Shown here one piece after another: positions 49,601-63,023 of a stretch of 64,000 bases of DNA. The notes beneath the pieces were generated by a model, which saw nothing but the letters and a program-made list of their open reading frames with translations, was not told where the DNA came from and did no database searches. The stretch's first letter is position 1, and every line of letters starts with the position of its first letter. This DNA comes from Motacilla alba alba (lineage: Eukaryota; Chordata; Aves; Passeriformes; Motacillidae): contig NC_052017.1 of the NCBI RefSeq assembly GCF_015832195.1, positions 46,205,652 to 46,269,651 of the forward strand. Direction: 5' to 3'. The position numbers and the translations under genes are program-made.

Positions 49601-52600
49601 TGAACTTTACCTGAACTCTATGGTTATGTTGTGTAAATCAAAGATGGATTAAAGTGAAATCAGGAGCTAACAGTCTGAACATTAATAATGGTTAGAATAG
49701 ACAAAGCTAGCAGCTTAAATATTGCTTAAAAATTAATATCTAGAGTGGAGAGCCCCTAGGTCATGGTATATGAACTATAACATACAGATTCCAACATTGA
49801 CTGCAGAATCAGCTGAAACTCACCAAATCTGACCTAAAGGAGTATGAAGACAACAACATTGTGACATTTGGTAACAAAACAGGGAACCAACAAAGCGTGA
49901 TAATGCCCCAGACTGTAATTTGTCTGATTGTCCATACTGTCACAGGAAGGATGAGGAGTTCAAATTGTAAGGGCGTAATTGCCCAGGGATTTCTCTGTTT
50001 GGGGTCCCTCATTAGAGGCACCTGGCTCAAGGTACCAGAGACTGTGATTGGTCTGTGTCAAAAAAGTATCTAGTGGAAATGAGAGCCTGGTGACAAAATT
50101 TCTCAAACATTGCAAGACAAGGGCAGAGTCAGGCCCCAGTGCCACTTCAGACTTCCCCAAAATGAGCATCCCACTTTGTGCAGGGTGTGGACCAGTACAC
50201 GAGACAGACACTAGCTGGTGGGTGTATTGCTCTGACCTAACCTGAACTTCCCACCATAACTCCTGAAGAACAAATTAATCACTGACACACTGAGGATGGG
50301 GAGGTTTGGTCCAAAGACTTGTGAAACTGCTGATCCCCACAATTCAGCCATTTATGCTTGCCATAGTACATCTTCAGTGGTCCAACAACAGCAGGTCACC
50401 ACCATTGCAAGAAAAGAGTCAGACCTACCAGGGTACACAGTGACCTTGAGCTGACTTCTTCATCAGTCAGTACAGAGTGGCAGGAAAGATGAAATGAAGT
50501 TGCCTTTCCAACATGTCAGCATCCAAATGTGTACTCAAGAAAGCTGGTCTGAAACAGATGCGGGCAGATGGTCAAACTCCAAGTTTCAGTTCCTTACACG
50601 TTTATCAGAAAAACTCAATTCTCACAACTGTTCCTACCGCAAAATCCCAAAGAATATTTCTTTTGCTACTGAATGTGACTTTGTTTTATTTGGAAATATC
50701 AACCACAATGAGCAAGCTCTGAAATATCAGAGTGAAAGAATAGCAGGATGAAGGGAAGGAAGGCATTCAAAGTTACTAGAAGGAAAACTGCAATTTTCAA
50801 TCAGCTCACGAACAAGGGTTCACTGACACTCTGACAACTAGAGCTTCAATCAGCCTGCCAAGACTATTTAATCTAATTTGCTGATGAGATCAGGCCAAGC
50901 CTTCCTATCCGTTCTGTTCCTTAATCTAATGCTAACCACACATATTGCTGTAGCTCATGCCATCCACCCCTCTACCCTCGGGACTCTCCAAGAACAAGAG
51001 TGCATACAATGCCTGGTTACCCTTTGGTGATAGCACAGAAAAATCCTTCTTTTTACAAGTCAGTGCTAGTCTAAGCAGACCAAATGAATTATCCCAAATG
51101 CAATAGTGATAAAAGAGCCTTACCATGGTGCAACTTTAGAGACAAGGAGGCCGACATTGTCTCTGTAACTATAATTACATAAGAGGCATGTAAAGCAGCA
51201 ACATAATTACTCAGCCCACACTGTAACTGTGCCTTGGAATTGCACATAATTGATAGTAAGAAAACAACAAATAAAGGCACACAGCAACACATGTTGTTTC
51301 CAGGTGAGTTACAGTCAGTTACTATATAAAGGACTAACAAGACAGGACGAGAAAGAGAATTTGCCATGAGGAGGTCAGACCATGGAAGATTTGGATCTGT
51401 GACACATTCCCCTACCAGATGGGAAACTCTGAGTTTGAGTTCAGTAGCTCAAAATTCTCACAACCCTTGTTTAACCCACTACAAATGATGGCAATGTGGT
51501 TTATCATCTGCTCAACTGCTCTCCTCACCTGCCAGGCAAAGGAGGGAGAGGAGGAAGGATCATTTCCAAGAGGACAACATTGCTCCTTGCTGGCTGCATT
51601 TTTCAAAGCGAGCCAGACACTGCACTTCCATACATTGGATCAATGTAGCACCAGCAAAGCTCTAATTCAGATGGGTACTTCAATATGCAACTTTATCCCA
51701 CTGAGTACCCTTTCTACAAAAGGTCATGCTACCATCTCTCAAAACTCATCCTCCTGCATTCCCTGGGACATTTGCCTGAGAGGGATACGGTTTAAGAGTA
51801 GACAATCCTTTGATATGGTGGTATGAAAATCAGTGCGTTGTCTGTAACACCACTGATGCCAAAAACACATTTAGGTGAGTATTTGAATGGAGATAGGCTG
51901 AGCACCAAAATGCAAGTTCAGTCCATTGGTTCCAGGTACTCGACATTGAGTTGCCCATACTGGGGTAGCACCTACTTCTCCCTCACCCTTCCAGCCCCCC
52001 ATTCACAGCACACTCTATGCCCATGGCTAAACATCTCCCAGAAAGGAAGGAAGCCCCTAATCTTGCTAATCTGAGATCAGAAGCACAAAAGCAAGAGCAG
52101 GGACACTTCAGGCAGCTCACTAAGAGTCTTCATGCAGGGCTGAAGGAAAATGGTGCCAACCACACACCTACAGAAAATCCTATCAGCCCCCTCTGCCAGC
52201 TACAGCAGCTATTTTTGCTTTGCCATGTAGACTGTGATTTGCACAGAATGCTCAGAATTTCCCCCTCAGCTTTCTTTGGGACAGGGATGGACTATACCTA
52301 GAGGTTTGTTGAGCTTGCACACAGTGTTAATGAAAAGCATCCAGAAAGGGCCACTGTCCAGACTGATACACCTTAATCCACAGACAAAGAGGGTCAGTTC
52401 CATCACAGCACAGATTCCTCAGCTGGAAGTGAGTCCAGAGCAACATGAGCAGAAACATGGCTGTAAGAAGCAGATTTCTTTACAGAACTTTAAAGATTAG
52501 ATACCTTTCTGAAGCAATTTTTGACCTTCTAAAAATGTCATTTTTATTCATTCAAGCAATTTGCAACATGAAAGTTTAAATATTATTCAGGGGAACCCTT

Positions 52601-54064
52601 TGTCCTTTTCAAAATGCCGTTACATTCGTCAAGATACACATATTTGTTATTTATATGTCTCTTTTTAATTCTATTTTGCCGTAGTACTGAAAGCCAAGTT
52701 CATGACCTTTAACTACACTTTGAATTCCTCTTTACTTGCATTGCCTCAAGAATTTACACCACACTGAGCTTGCTGCAAGGCTCTGAGGCTGTTTCTTTAC
52801 CTTCTTTGAAATATACTTGTCTGGAGGTAGGAACCAGGGCTGTGCTTCCCAGCCCCCTCGCAGTTCACACAAGAGCCGCATGTTCCTGCAATGTCGCCAG
52901 CTGTTCTCTGGGCTGCAGGAGGTGAGGGTCCCTTAGCAATGCCTGGGCATCTCTCTGCTCTCCCTCACACTGGCAGAGCAATGATTGGGATCTCTGCTCT
53001 CCCTCACAGTGGCAGAGCGGTGTTAGGGATGCAAACACTGCTGTACAGATGCACACAAGGTGGTTTTTCATCTGACTGGACAGATGCAACTCAGAGGCAT
53101 ATCTGCCTAAACATTCAGGGCCAGCGCTGCTGCAGCTACTTTGCCTTTGTCATTTGAGCTACTGAGATGAAGGCTTTATGCCTCTGCTTTTATGCCAGCT
53201 ACAATCTTTAAACCCTGCCTGCAGAGTCGATACGCTCCCAGCCCTTCACCCGTCCCGTCCTTATTTGTACACAGGCAGCAACACCATGTCAAGAAACATC
53301 CGTGCTGCAGGTTTCAGGCTCACTCCTTGTTCTTAGCTGTAAGCCAGCACTTGCAAAAAGAGTGTTTAAATCAACCTAAATCCAAAGGAAAACAACTATT
53401 TCCAGAATGGCAAAATTCCATTATTTTTGCATTTCCATTTAAAGTGAGAATTCTTTTCTGGGTTATGTATTAGCATCTCATCTAGCTACACAGCTTACAA
53501 AGGGTAAAATATTGACATAAGAAATTTTACACTGAAATGAGCTATGTTTCCGCAGCTACCTGAGCAAAAACATTTGGAGAATATGAAAAGGCAAAAAAAG
53601 CAATTTTCTAGAGCTCTGACAAACTGATTTTATACAGATAACAGCATATGAAACATTGAACTGAAAGCAAGCCCCAGCCACTTTGGACCATGACTAAATA
53701 CCCTTGGATTCAAGTCAATGATGCGCATTCCTTCAGTTCAGTGTCTCCAAATTCCTTTTTGCTGCTGAGCTTCATTCCCAGTCAATTAGCAGATGCTGCA
53801 CTGTGCTGCCAGGTTACAAACTGATCTCCATTAGCAAATAAACAAGCAGTCTTTCAACCAGACAAATGTCATTCAGGTCTTCTAGGTGCCAGGCATCCTG
53901 GATGTGCAAGGTTCTAGAAACTCCTTCAGGCCTTTCTGTAATAGGAGGGCACTGGATCTGTCCCACTCCATATGGGCTGCTACTGGGTACTGAGTCACAC
54001 TCAACACATCAGTCATTATTTTTTCAGCACTTCGGTGTCTGGGACAACAACCTCTAAAATCTTA
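46601..54064. other. Intergenic sequence
   Basis: Mostly unique-looking non-coding sequence. It contains a small A run at 47819-47830, a repeated GCATCTCATG pair near 48203-48223, and a tandem duplication at 52945-53026. The section about 49740-50330 has the texture of old repeat-derived sequence but I could not assign it. Open frames throughout lack family features. Confidence 0.5.
52945..53026. repeat. Two-copy tandem duplication, unit about 40 bp
   Basis: Two adjacent copies of a unit beginning GGG and containing CTCTGCTCTCCCTCACA and TGGCAGAGC: one of 42 bases starting at 52945 and one of 39 starting at 52987. They differ by a few substitutions and a small indel, so the duplication is not very recent. 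Confidence 0.85.
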
Positions 54065-54308
54065 CAGCTCTGTACTAGGGAGGTTTAGCTTGGATACGAT
54101 GAAAATTTCTCCATGAAAAGGGCTGTCAAGTGCTGGAAGAGGCGGCCCAAGGGAGTGGTTGAGTCACCATCCCCAGAGATATTTAGAAAAGACATAGATG
54201 TGGTGCTTAAGGACATGCTTTAGAGGTGGACCTGGCAGTGCTAGATTAGTGGTTGGACTCAATGACATTAAGGTTCTTTTTCAACCTAAAAATGATTAAA
54301 TTATTCTA
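54065..54308 (+). mobile_element. CR1 LINE 3' end, 5'-truncated
   Basis: Recognised by AAGGGCTGTCAAGTGCTGGA, GGAGTGGTTGAGTCACCATC, GAGATATTTAGAAAAGACAT, GGTTGGACTCAATGACATTA and the terminal TTTTTCAACCTAAAAATGAT. This is the standard end of avian CR1 in sense orientation. It is degraded and non-coding. Confidence 0.95.
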
Positions 54309-57300
54309 AAACACTTTTGCCCCAGGATAGGCACAGCTGACCAGGGTGGGCAGTCTGTATCCAGTACCTGTCCTGGGTGACACAGGTGGCACCCACCTAC
54401 AGCACTACAAAGCCTGCTCGCTTTGTTCAACACAACCATATACCATAACCAAAAGACTTATTCCCATATTTCCTAGCAATTCTCTCCTGACCTCTCTCTA
54501 AATCTCTGGCTATTCGGTGCAGTTCAATCACCCCACATTTTGTTCTGGATTTTCATACCTGTGTCAGTGTTAGCTGTTGACAACGCATGAGGTGGCATAA
54601 TGTTGTACTCCCCCTTTTTAGCCTTTTCTGCAGCTTGAGGCTTTCCTTTACATATCACACAGCTGGTTTTTTCTCTTTATACCTGAGGAAGAGTAGGGGG
54701 GATGCTAAATAAAAATAACAAAACCTTTACCTTAGACAGGGTATCTCAGATACAGCTCCACCCTACAATTAAAGCTCATGCCCTTCACCTGTGCATGCAC
54801 ACTCAGGCTGCTGACCGCTCAGGTGATGACTGCTATGTACCTTATTTATCATACACCTCTCTGTCCCCTCTTAATAAAACCAATCTGAATATTAGCTTGA
54901 ACAATTGTCACGAAACATCCAAAATTTTATAAATTATGGAAAAAACTATCTGCAGCTTTAGTATGGAGTTCCCTTGCAACAGGAGAGTCTGAAGCAGAGC
55001 TGGTGAGGTATTCAGCTACGATCAGTTCTCTACCCAGGACACATTCATAACCTCATAATGCATATCTTCACAGACACTCAACTTTGACATCAAAACCAGT
55101 CCCCACTTTTCACAATTTCAGGCTTTAGAGTGTGACTTTGTAATATACAGCAAGTGTCATAGAGGGCTTGCTAAGTTTTCCAGCATGCATGTTTCCTTCA
55201 CCTTCCTCTCTCAGCTTTTGGCTACATGTCTACACACAATTTGAACAAGCACTTTAAATTAGCTTTAATTTCAGCAACACCAAGTATTACCTTGACCTGT
55301 TTCCTATATCCTGTTCCCCATAAAGCTGCAGGAATGTCTCAGCTAACCAAAGGAGAGGGTGGAGGTGGAGAGCCAGCAGACCACGCTTTCTGGCAGCAAC
55401 AGCAGTTTGTGGAGCTGCTGACATTGGCTTTGTACTCAGAAAGCAGGCAGCCTTTCGAGCTGTCAAAACTTTCCAAAACAATTGTCTGGTAAAATGTACT
55501 CTCAGGACAAAGCACTGTGAGGGTACCATGGATGAAAACTCTCATCCAGCATTGCGCCTAACAGAAATCCACTATTCACATGCCCTTGGACCACACAGCA
55601 CACATGTGCAAGCCTAGACCCTGGAAAACCCACAAATGTGTCAAAGTTAATCCCTCCAAAACTAGCACAAGCCAAAATTAAGGTGGGGTGTGACAGTTAA
55701 TTTATTCATTCATTCTACATGTGGACATAGATTATAGAACAGAATTGCTACCACCAAGTATATTTGATTTATACTGCACATGAAATAGGCTACCCTGATT
55801 AATTCTATTTCGTTTGTTTACCTTATCCCAAATGTTCAGTGCATGGCCACACATCTTCTTTACTCCACACTTTTCAGATGTGCTGCCTTAGATTTCTATT
55901 TCATAGCCATTATCACACCACAAGTTTGTATTAGACACATCAATGAAATTATGTCCCCAAGACCTTTGTGAGGAAGCCCATCCTTCCATCTCGAAGGACA
56001 CAGAAGAGGAATCTTGCACCACCTGATTTAAGTTGATGCTTTCCAGTCAAATTTCCTAGTGGCTTCATGGACAGCTGCAAGTGCTCAGCCCTTTGCAGCA
56101 GATTCCACTTGCACTGGTGAAGGAGCCCAAACTAGGAAGCCTTGCTCACCCTTAAGTTTGGTTGACTTAGTTAAACTATCAGCAGATAATAAAGGGGATA
56201 AACAAGACTCAACCACACCTTAGGAAATAACCCCCTATATTAGAGGAGCACACATCACTGTGTCCTCCAGAGCTGTGGGAGTCTGCAGGTCAAATGCAGA
56301 CACAAACACCCACTCTACGTCCTTGCTGTCCCCAAACCAGTCCCCTTGAACCTGTGCACCTCACAAGACCCACAATAATATCTCAGCTCCACAGCCTGCC
56401 TTCCAAACCTGCACTGATGTTTATGCCTGCAAGCCTACAGGACCTTGGGTTGTACCTACCTGCAGCCCCCGCTGGCTTTTTGTTGTGCCCTTGGAAACAG
56501 GACTGTAGTCCCTGTAGGCCTCAGGATGATTTGCCAGAGTATCCACAGCTCTTCAAACAACATTCAGACAGCTTCCTTTTCTTGGTCCTCCCTGCAGCAG
56601 GTGCTGGTCCCACCTGTGCTGACTCAGGAAAGGCTGGGAGTGCTCCGTAAGCATGGCAGCTGGAGCCACTGCTCCCTTGAGCTATGGGGCTGCCACGAAA
56701 GGGGCAGGGATGTGCATGCACTCCTTGAGCACAACCTGCAGATATGAGGCAGGAGAGAGGCTTTTCTGTCTGGAGTATGAGGATGGAAATAGTATCTTAA
56801 AATCAGGCTGATGCAACCAATATGCCTTATAGATACCTTGTAGGCATCTTGATACTTCCAGTGAAAGGTCTCTCTCTTGCTCTTATGTGCACAGCTGTGG
56901 GAACAAGCTCTGAAATATAAGCACTTTCCAAGGGAAAAAACCCCTAATTAATAGCCCTATGAACAGTAAAGCCTGTTCTCCTTAGCTTTCCCTCCTTTAC
57001 CATAATAACTCCCTTTTCCCATGTCCTCACTACACTTGCACAGAGACAAGAGTGTTTTGGGGCAGAGATACTCAGGCAGCTGGGTTCTGCTGCTTTTTGC
57101 AGGGCAGAACCTCTCTCGCCTTCCTCCTGTGCACCAGTTGTACCATATATCCAATTAGAGCTCTGTACAAAATATCCTATTAGAGGTCTACCTCCCCTAC
57201 CAAGTTTTTTGGTAGGGCCTGACAGAGCAGGGCTGTTCTGAAGGTCCAGCATCTCAGGCTTCTATCAGTTTTGTTTGACCCAGCCACTGAAAAAAGCTGG

Positions 57301-60300
57301 TTGACTGTCCATGTATTTCTCCATGATGATTTTTCTCCTAGGTTGTTTGAAGATTCCTGTAGCTGTGCCATGAATGAGACCAAAAATTCAGCTGATGTAA
57401 AAAAATAAATTTATTTTCCCAGATGAGTTTCATCTGGACCAATTCCTGATCTGGTTTATGGCCCTGACTACATGAAATGTCATGCTGGCATGCGAGCTGG
57501 CTGGGGGGCAATGAATTAATCAGTGGCACTCGTGTTTATGCTATTATGTATGTGGAAACACAGCTTTAGCCAGAATAAATCTTTCCACCATTTTAATATC
57601 ACCTTTGAAAGATTTAGCAAATATTGTATTTAACATTCTCATAACTGTATTTTGCATTAGCCATTCTCTCAAAGTCAAATCAGCTTTTCATTTCTTCAAA
57701 TGTTCATACTTCATTTTATTTTTAATTCAATGAAAAAGAATAATTTATTGATGTTTTTCTCTAATTGAATGTGATTGCTGTGTCTCCCCTCAGCCTTTCA
57801 ATCTTTCTCAGTCACAGAATAGTTCTGGGAGGTGGTATTACAGCTTGTACAAATTGTGTGTTTAGACTTCAGTAATCCTGAGGAAGTAGAAAATCTCTGC
57901 CTCAGGGAAAGTTTAGTTTATCCTTCTGTAAATCCTTCCAAAATCAAACACACATGGTAGTTAATGGATAGGAAAGTTTCATCCAGTGATGAGACTCAAC
58001 TCAACCACTCATGAAGCAAAGCCTGAGTAAATGGGTTCATGGATACTGGAAATGTAGACTAAAACCAAGGCAACCTCCCTAAAGTCACTGGAGTAGCACT
58101 TGAATGGCATCTCACCAGGCAGAGATGCCTGCTACAGATGAAACCCGCTGAACGCTGGCATGCCAGCTGTGCAGGTCAGCACGCTCCGTGGTGACAGCTC
58201 ATGGCACAGAATGTGACCTTCCCAGCTCTGAGTGTGTCTCCTGAACGGACGTTGCTGGTCACTCATTGCCACCACCCATCTTGTTCTCACAGCTGTGATT
58301 TAGGCACTTACAAAGGAGTCAGTGAAACTCATTTACAGGGTCTGTGTCCAAGGGTGCAAGTAATGTCCAGAAAGATTCCCTGCAATGGACCTCTGCCACT
58401 GACTGTGCAGAAACAACAGAGAATTCAATAACAGCAAGAGGTTTTGGCTCCTTTACTTTTTACCTTGAAATTGTCTCTCTGTGCACATACCCTCTGCTAT
58501 CAGCTCAGATGGCAACAGAGAAGGGTGCCCACAGTCACGCAGTCACCTGACATGAGAAAGTACGAAGGGCTATCAGGAGACCAGAAACTGATTAAATGTG
58601 TCTGTACTGTTCGCCCTCAATTCTATGTCAAAATTGTGTGCTTCCTTCATCCTTAGTTCTTAACAAATGCAATCTGACCCACCAAAACAAATCAGTATGA
58701 TCTGAAACACTGTCAGAGAATATCTTCTGACATTTTGGCCACTTTACCAGAGGAAATTGCCCTCATTTATAAAATGAACAGTAAAATTTTCATGTGTATT
58801 TACTGTAATTTCCTGTCGCAAATTTGCAGAAGAGAGTTCTATAAGGAATTGTAAGCATTTAGAGAGTGGTAGCAACATCAAAAGGTTCATCACTGTTGTT
58901 ACTTACTTGTGGAATTTAAACAGGGGAGCGCAGAAACAGGTAACTCTCCATTGTAGTTGCCTGCTCTGCACAGGCAGCATTTAAATCCCTTTAGTCACAG
59001 AGTGGAATATTACTTTTAACACAAAGGCATGAGGTGAAGCATAGTGGTAATAAGGGTAAAAAAGTGGTAAAAAGGTGGGGAAAGAAGGGGAAGAGTGGGA
59101 CAATAGGGAACAGAGGTCCTGCGCCTTACCTCACTGACAGCAAAGGTAACAGCAATCATTTGCTGCCTAAAAGAGTCTAGATGATTTGAAACAATCCAGA
59201 AAACACAACTGTACAAAGATAAACCAAGCAGTTAAGCTGGAAAACAATGATGCTATGAAGTGACATCAACTACCAAAGGCCATTCAAATTTTGTGGTTTT
59301 AAATGCACTGGACATATCCTCTTCTGTTTCAAAAACTCTGACAGCAGGAGTGGGCATTGTACAGGTCACATATTCATTGAGCACAGCTCTTCACAAAAGC
59401 TTTCCAACTGAACTGCTCAGCACAGCAGAGCAACATCCTCCTGTTGCTTCTTCAGTGACTTGTCTTAATGTGCTTTCACATCAGTCATAGAAAGAGAGCA
59501 AAAAAAGGAGCCTCGGAGTGGAAGGACTCTGCAACTCATCATGTGGCAGCAAAAAATGATGAACAAACTCTAGTCCTACATCCAAAGCAAAAGGGCAGCT
59601 TGAAGCAGTGATCATTGAGGATCACAGAATATTTTTAAAATAAAAACTTAATTCTTTCTTGAAAAGCTTTCAAGATTTACTGTTATTACTACTATTATTA
59701 CTCTTTATAACAACTATTACACACATAGCCCAGAGCAAGCTACTTGTAGGATATCAGTTTCTCTCACTTCCTCCTGGGGTGAAAGTTTCAGTTTAAGTAG
59801 CCAGTTCTGAGTGACTGACTTGACCAATACTTTTTTTCTGGAAGTTGAGCCAGGATTGTATACCCTAGAATGAAGGCACATAACTCATGACTTTGGAAAA
59901 GCCATTCCGTCACCTTTTTTGTAAGCTTTGTTCATTATGTTCCCAGTGATTAAGAATCCCAACAATCCCTCATTTTGTCCAGAGTACCTCCTCCATATGT
60001 CAGACCAAGTTATACTCCTTTCAAAGGATGACACAGTATGTAACATTTGTCCAAAGTGCTCTTAAGATGAAATCAAAGTCCTTGAGAAACTTGGCTTCCA
60101 CCATGACCTAAAAAAAGATGTCATGCAGATTTCCAGCAGCCTGAAGAAATTCCTCGGTAAAGCCTATGTCTGCATGTCCTGCTTAAGATAGTAGCAATGT
60201 AGTCCTCCCTAAGAACAAATCCAGCTCCTACTAACTCACTGGTTCAAGACCACACAGAAGAGCACATGCTCTGATCATTGGCAGAAGCCAGGCATTTTTA

Positions 60301-60440
60301 CGAGATTTACTTAAACCAGGTCACTTTTGCAAGACACAAATGTCTTCTCAGTTTCAGCTACACAATTTTTCTCAAGTCTATTCTGCTCAGTTTTATCCCA
60401 TTTCCCAGCACCAAAGAGAAACAGAACAAAGCAAAATAGA
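54309..60440. other. Intergenic sequence, no gene recognised
   Basis: Non-coding by inspection. Some moderately long open frames occur near 55226-55492 and 56294-56747, but they have no recognisable motif and are contradicted by open frames in other phases or on the other strand. No transposon was identified with confidence. Confidence 0.5.
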
Positions 60441-60442
60441 AC

Positions 60443-60518
60443 ACTAGAAAAAGAAAAAAAAGAAAAAAAAAGAAAAAAAAAAAAAACCAAAACCAAAAAC
60501 CAAAAAACAACCCAGAAA
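60443..60518. repeat. A-rich low-complexity tract (poly-A then CCAAAA units)
   Basis: Runs of A with single G bases followed by repeated CCAAAA/CCAAAAA units. On the minus strand this is a T-rich tract beginning with GTTG/GGTTTT units. It produces artefactual Lys-rich or Phe-rich open frames on the two strands. Confidence 0.9.
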
Positions 60519-60529
60519 GAGACATTCCA

Positions 60530-60548
60530 AATAAAGTCTGACTTTATT
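60530..60548. terminator. Perfect dyad of two opposed AATAAA signals
   Basis: AATAAAGTC, a central T, then GACTTTATT forms a perfect 19-base inverted repeat. It places a canonical poly(A) signal on the + strand (60530-60535) and another on the - strand (60543-60548). For the minus-strand signal, the T-rich and GT-rich tract at 60484-60518 lies at a suitable distance as a downstream element. It could end a convergent minus-strand gene; DPY19L1 is the neighbour expected from mammalian synteny. Function is inferred, the symmetry is seen. Confidence 0.4.
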
Positions 60549-61057
60549 GAAACCATGTTTCCTTTCGACAGTCTGGCTGCCCGTTGACATTGCAAATATT
60601 TATGCTTTTCAATTTATTTCAATTGGAACTTTATGGCTTCACTACTTCCTCATGTGCAAGGGCAACTTTACAAAACAAGTCATCAGTGCTGACAGGTTTC
60701 CTTCTAAATTCAAATATTAATTCAGATGCACATCGAGGGTTCAAAGAAAGACAGTAAGACAATACACGTCACAAGCTCCTAATTCAAAAGCTTCTTTACA
60801 ATGTCTTTTTATTTCAGGCAAAACCTCACGGATGAAAGAAACCTGTACTTCTTCAAGTAAATAGGCAAGATGTCACTAGCTTAAAACTAGTTACAGATTC
60901 TGTAAGCACCACTTCCTAAGTAAAGTTTCATTGGTTTTGCATTGAAGGTAGTAAATTATAAAATTAAAGTTTTGAATAAAGAAATTGTGGAATAAAAGTT
61001 CTTTTGATCATCTGGTTACCATCTATTCTTTCTCAAAGTAATTGTTCCTTTCATTTT

Positions 61058-61182
61058 TCAAGGTCAGGCTGGATGAGGCTTTGAGCAACCTGGACTAGTG
61101 GGAGGTATCCCTGCTTATGGCAGGGGGTTGGAACTGGATGATCTTTAAGGACCATTCCAACACAAACCATCTTATGATCAAA
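61058..61182 (+). mobile_element. CR1 LINE 3' end, short
   Basis: Shows GGTCAGGCTGGATGAGGCTT, GAGCAACCTGGACTAGTGG, TGGCAGGGGGTTGGAACTGG and ATGATCTTTAAGGACCATTC, followed by CCATCTTATGATC, the usual CR1 terminus in sense orientation. About 125 bases remain. Confidence 0.93.
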
Positions 61183-63023
61183 TTATGAAGTAACACAAAA
61201 ATAGCTGAAGTGTATCAAATCAAGTATCCTTTATGCAGCAGCCAGTAGCATGATAACTGCAGCTAAATCCAGCAAGGATCTAGAACAAAGAAAATTAAGG
61301 TTAAGGAAATAATCTATACCTAGTGCCTTTATATAATTTGTGTTTTTAGCCAAATAGCCATTGAAATACTCCAGGAATGCAAAAGTTTCTACTCAATGCA
61401 TTTACTAAGCTTGATTCTAATTTTAGATTTTTCAAAAAAAAATTTAATAAGCAGTGGAAGATAAACTTCTCCAACTATAGATGCATTACATTTTAACATT
61501 CCAAATAAAAGCAAGACAGCAATTCATACACCATCATAAAGCTAATTTAGGAAAAAAAATAGGCAGCATCCTACTCTGGGCTATTTTAGGCTTTGCTATG
61601 TTGGTTAAGCCAAGAAAAAAACCAGGTTTTTCAGAAATAGGTAAACTATAAAAGCCAATACTTCAGAAGAGGTTAGGATTTATTCTGCAGAGTTCAGACA
61701 GAGATACCTACACCAAAACACTGCCTGCCTGCAAATAACGTTTGCTAACAGCATCTCAAGACACTCCAGGGACTTGTAGTCAGAGAAGCTGAGCAACCAG
61801 TTCCTCAGTAACATGAAGATGATGCTGTTCAGGTGCTTGAACAGAGGGATTAATAGTAATGGAAGTAAGAATTTGGTGCACTGGCTTTGAAAAATAAGTT
61901 TGGTCAAGCCTAAAGAATGAACCAGAGCGATTTGTCACCCTTCAGGTAAATATTTAAAGGAGAGAGGTTTTCCTCTTGCAGGCTCGGTATCACTTTTAAA
62001 TGCAATCTAGTCAGAGTTTTCATATTCTTCAGGCTAAAAACTGGACCTCATCCTTCCTACCAAGCAGGCGAAACAAATGCTGCTTGCACTCAAGACTCAC
62101 TTTAAACATTAATAACCTTGACAGGGTGGAAGACTGGCCACAAGGATCCTCCCTGAGTCCTCAGCCAGATATGAAATCAATATTATTCATTCACTCTGTG
62201 TTTTCTATCCATATCTCTTGATCTATTGGCAATAAGTGTTCTATATATGCTGTAACAGGAAGTAATAAAGTTGTTGAACTATTACATGATGAACCCACTC
62301 AAACAACTGATGCTTTCAGACATTATATGAATTACATCAATAATGGAAAATTACAGCATGAGATCAGGAACAAGCCATTTTGCTGAGGAGGAGATTCTGC
62401 CTAGCCCTGTAAATCCTCCTATTACTCTGTTCCAACCTAAAAGGTCAGCCTAAAGCTCCACTGCAAACAGTTCATCACAACACTTGACTTTGATTTTGTA
62501 CTGAAACAAAAGTGCTTATATTGTACAGCTACAGCTGAGAACTTATTGTAGCACTGACAGGTTTCACTACCCAAGCAAATTTTGCACAGCTGACCAGCTC
62601 TCATATTTAGAACTTCTGGATGCCATGCAGAAAAGCAATGCTGATTTCTTACAACCCTATGTTTATACTCTTCCTTACATATCTGCTTTTGCTAAAGGTG
62701 TTTTCTTCACATGGAATGAGTCCTGAGTTTTGGAACTCCACGTCTTAATTCAAGAGTTTGATTCAAGTTCACTGTTTCAACTGAACTGCAAAAAAAGTCA
62801 AAAGAGCATTTTTTAAAATGGCATATGAATAGAATGAAGTGCAGGGCAGTATTGAATAGGACTTAGCAAATTCATTTCACAGAGGTACTTCATTTGGATT
62901 CCAGACTGATTATTAAGCTTGCACAATTATAAGAAGTCCGATACCAAATTCTGCCCATTGTACTGAAGAAATTTAATGCAAAGCAAGCAGTATTTCAGAT
63001 TCCAACAGACATTTCAGGCAGAT
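61183..63023. other. AT-rich non-coding sequence, possible 3' UTR of a minus-strand gene
   Basis: No exon was recognised on either strand. If the minus-strand poly(A) signal at 60543-60548 is used, this stretch could be 3' UTR or terminal intron of a convergent gene. A further minus-strand AATAAA lies near 61677-61684, at the end of a small open frame (61680-61907) that has no family features. This reading is inference only. Confidence 0.25.

Noticed and set aside
49740..50330. Segment with the texture of an old LTR or other repeat
   Set aside because: I could not define ends, a known landmark or a second copy in the window, so it was not called.
60311..60595. Phe-rich (-) and Lys-rich (+) open frames
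   Set aside because: Both are translations of the A-rich low-complexity tract.
61680..61907. Minus-strand frame as a possible terminal exon of DPY19L1
   Set aside because: I could not recognise DPY19L1 sequence or flanking splice sites; only mammalian synteny suggests that gene nearby.
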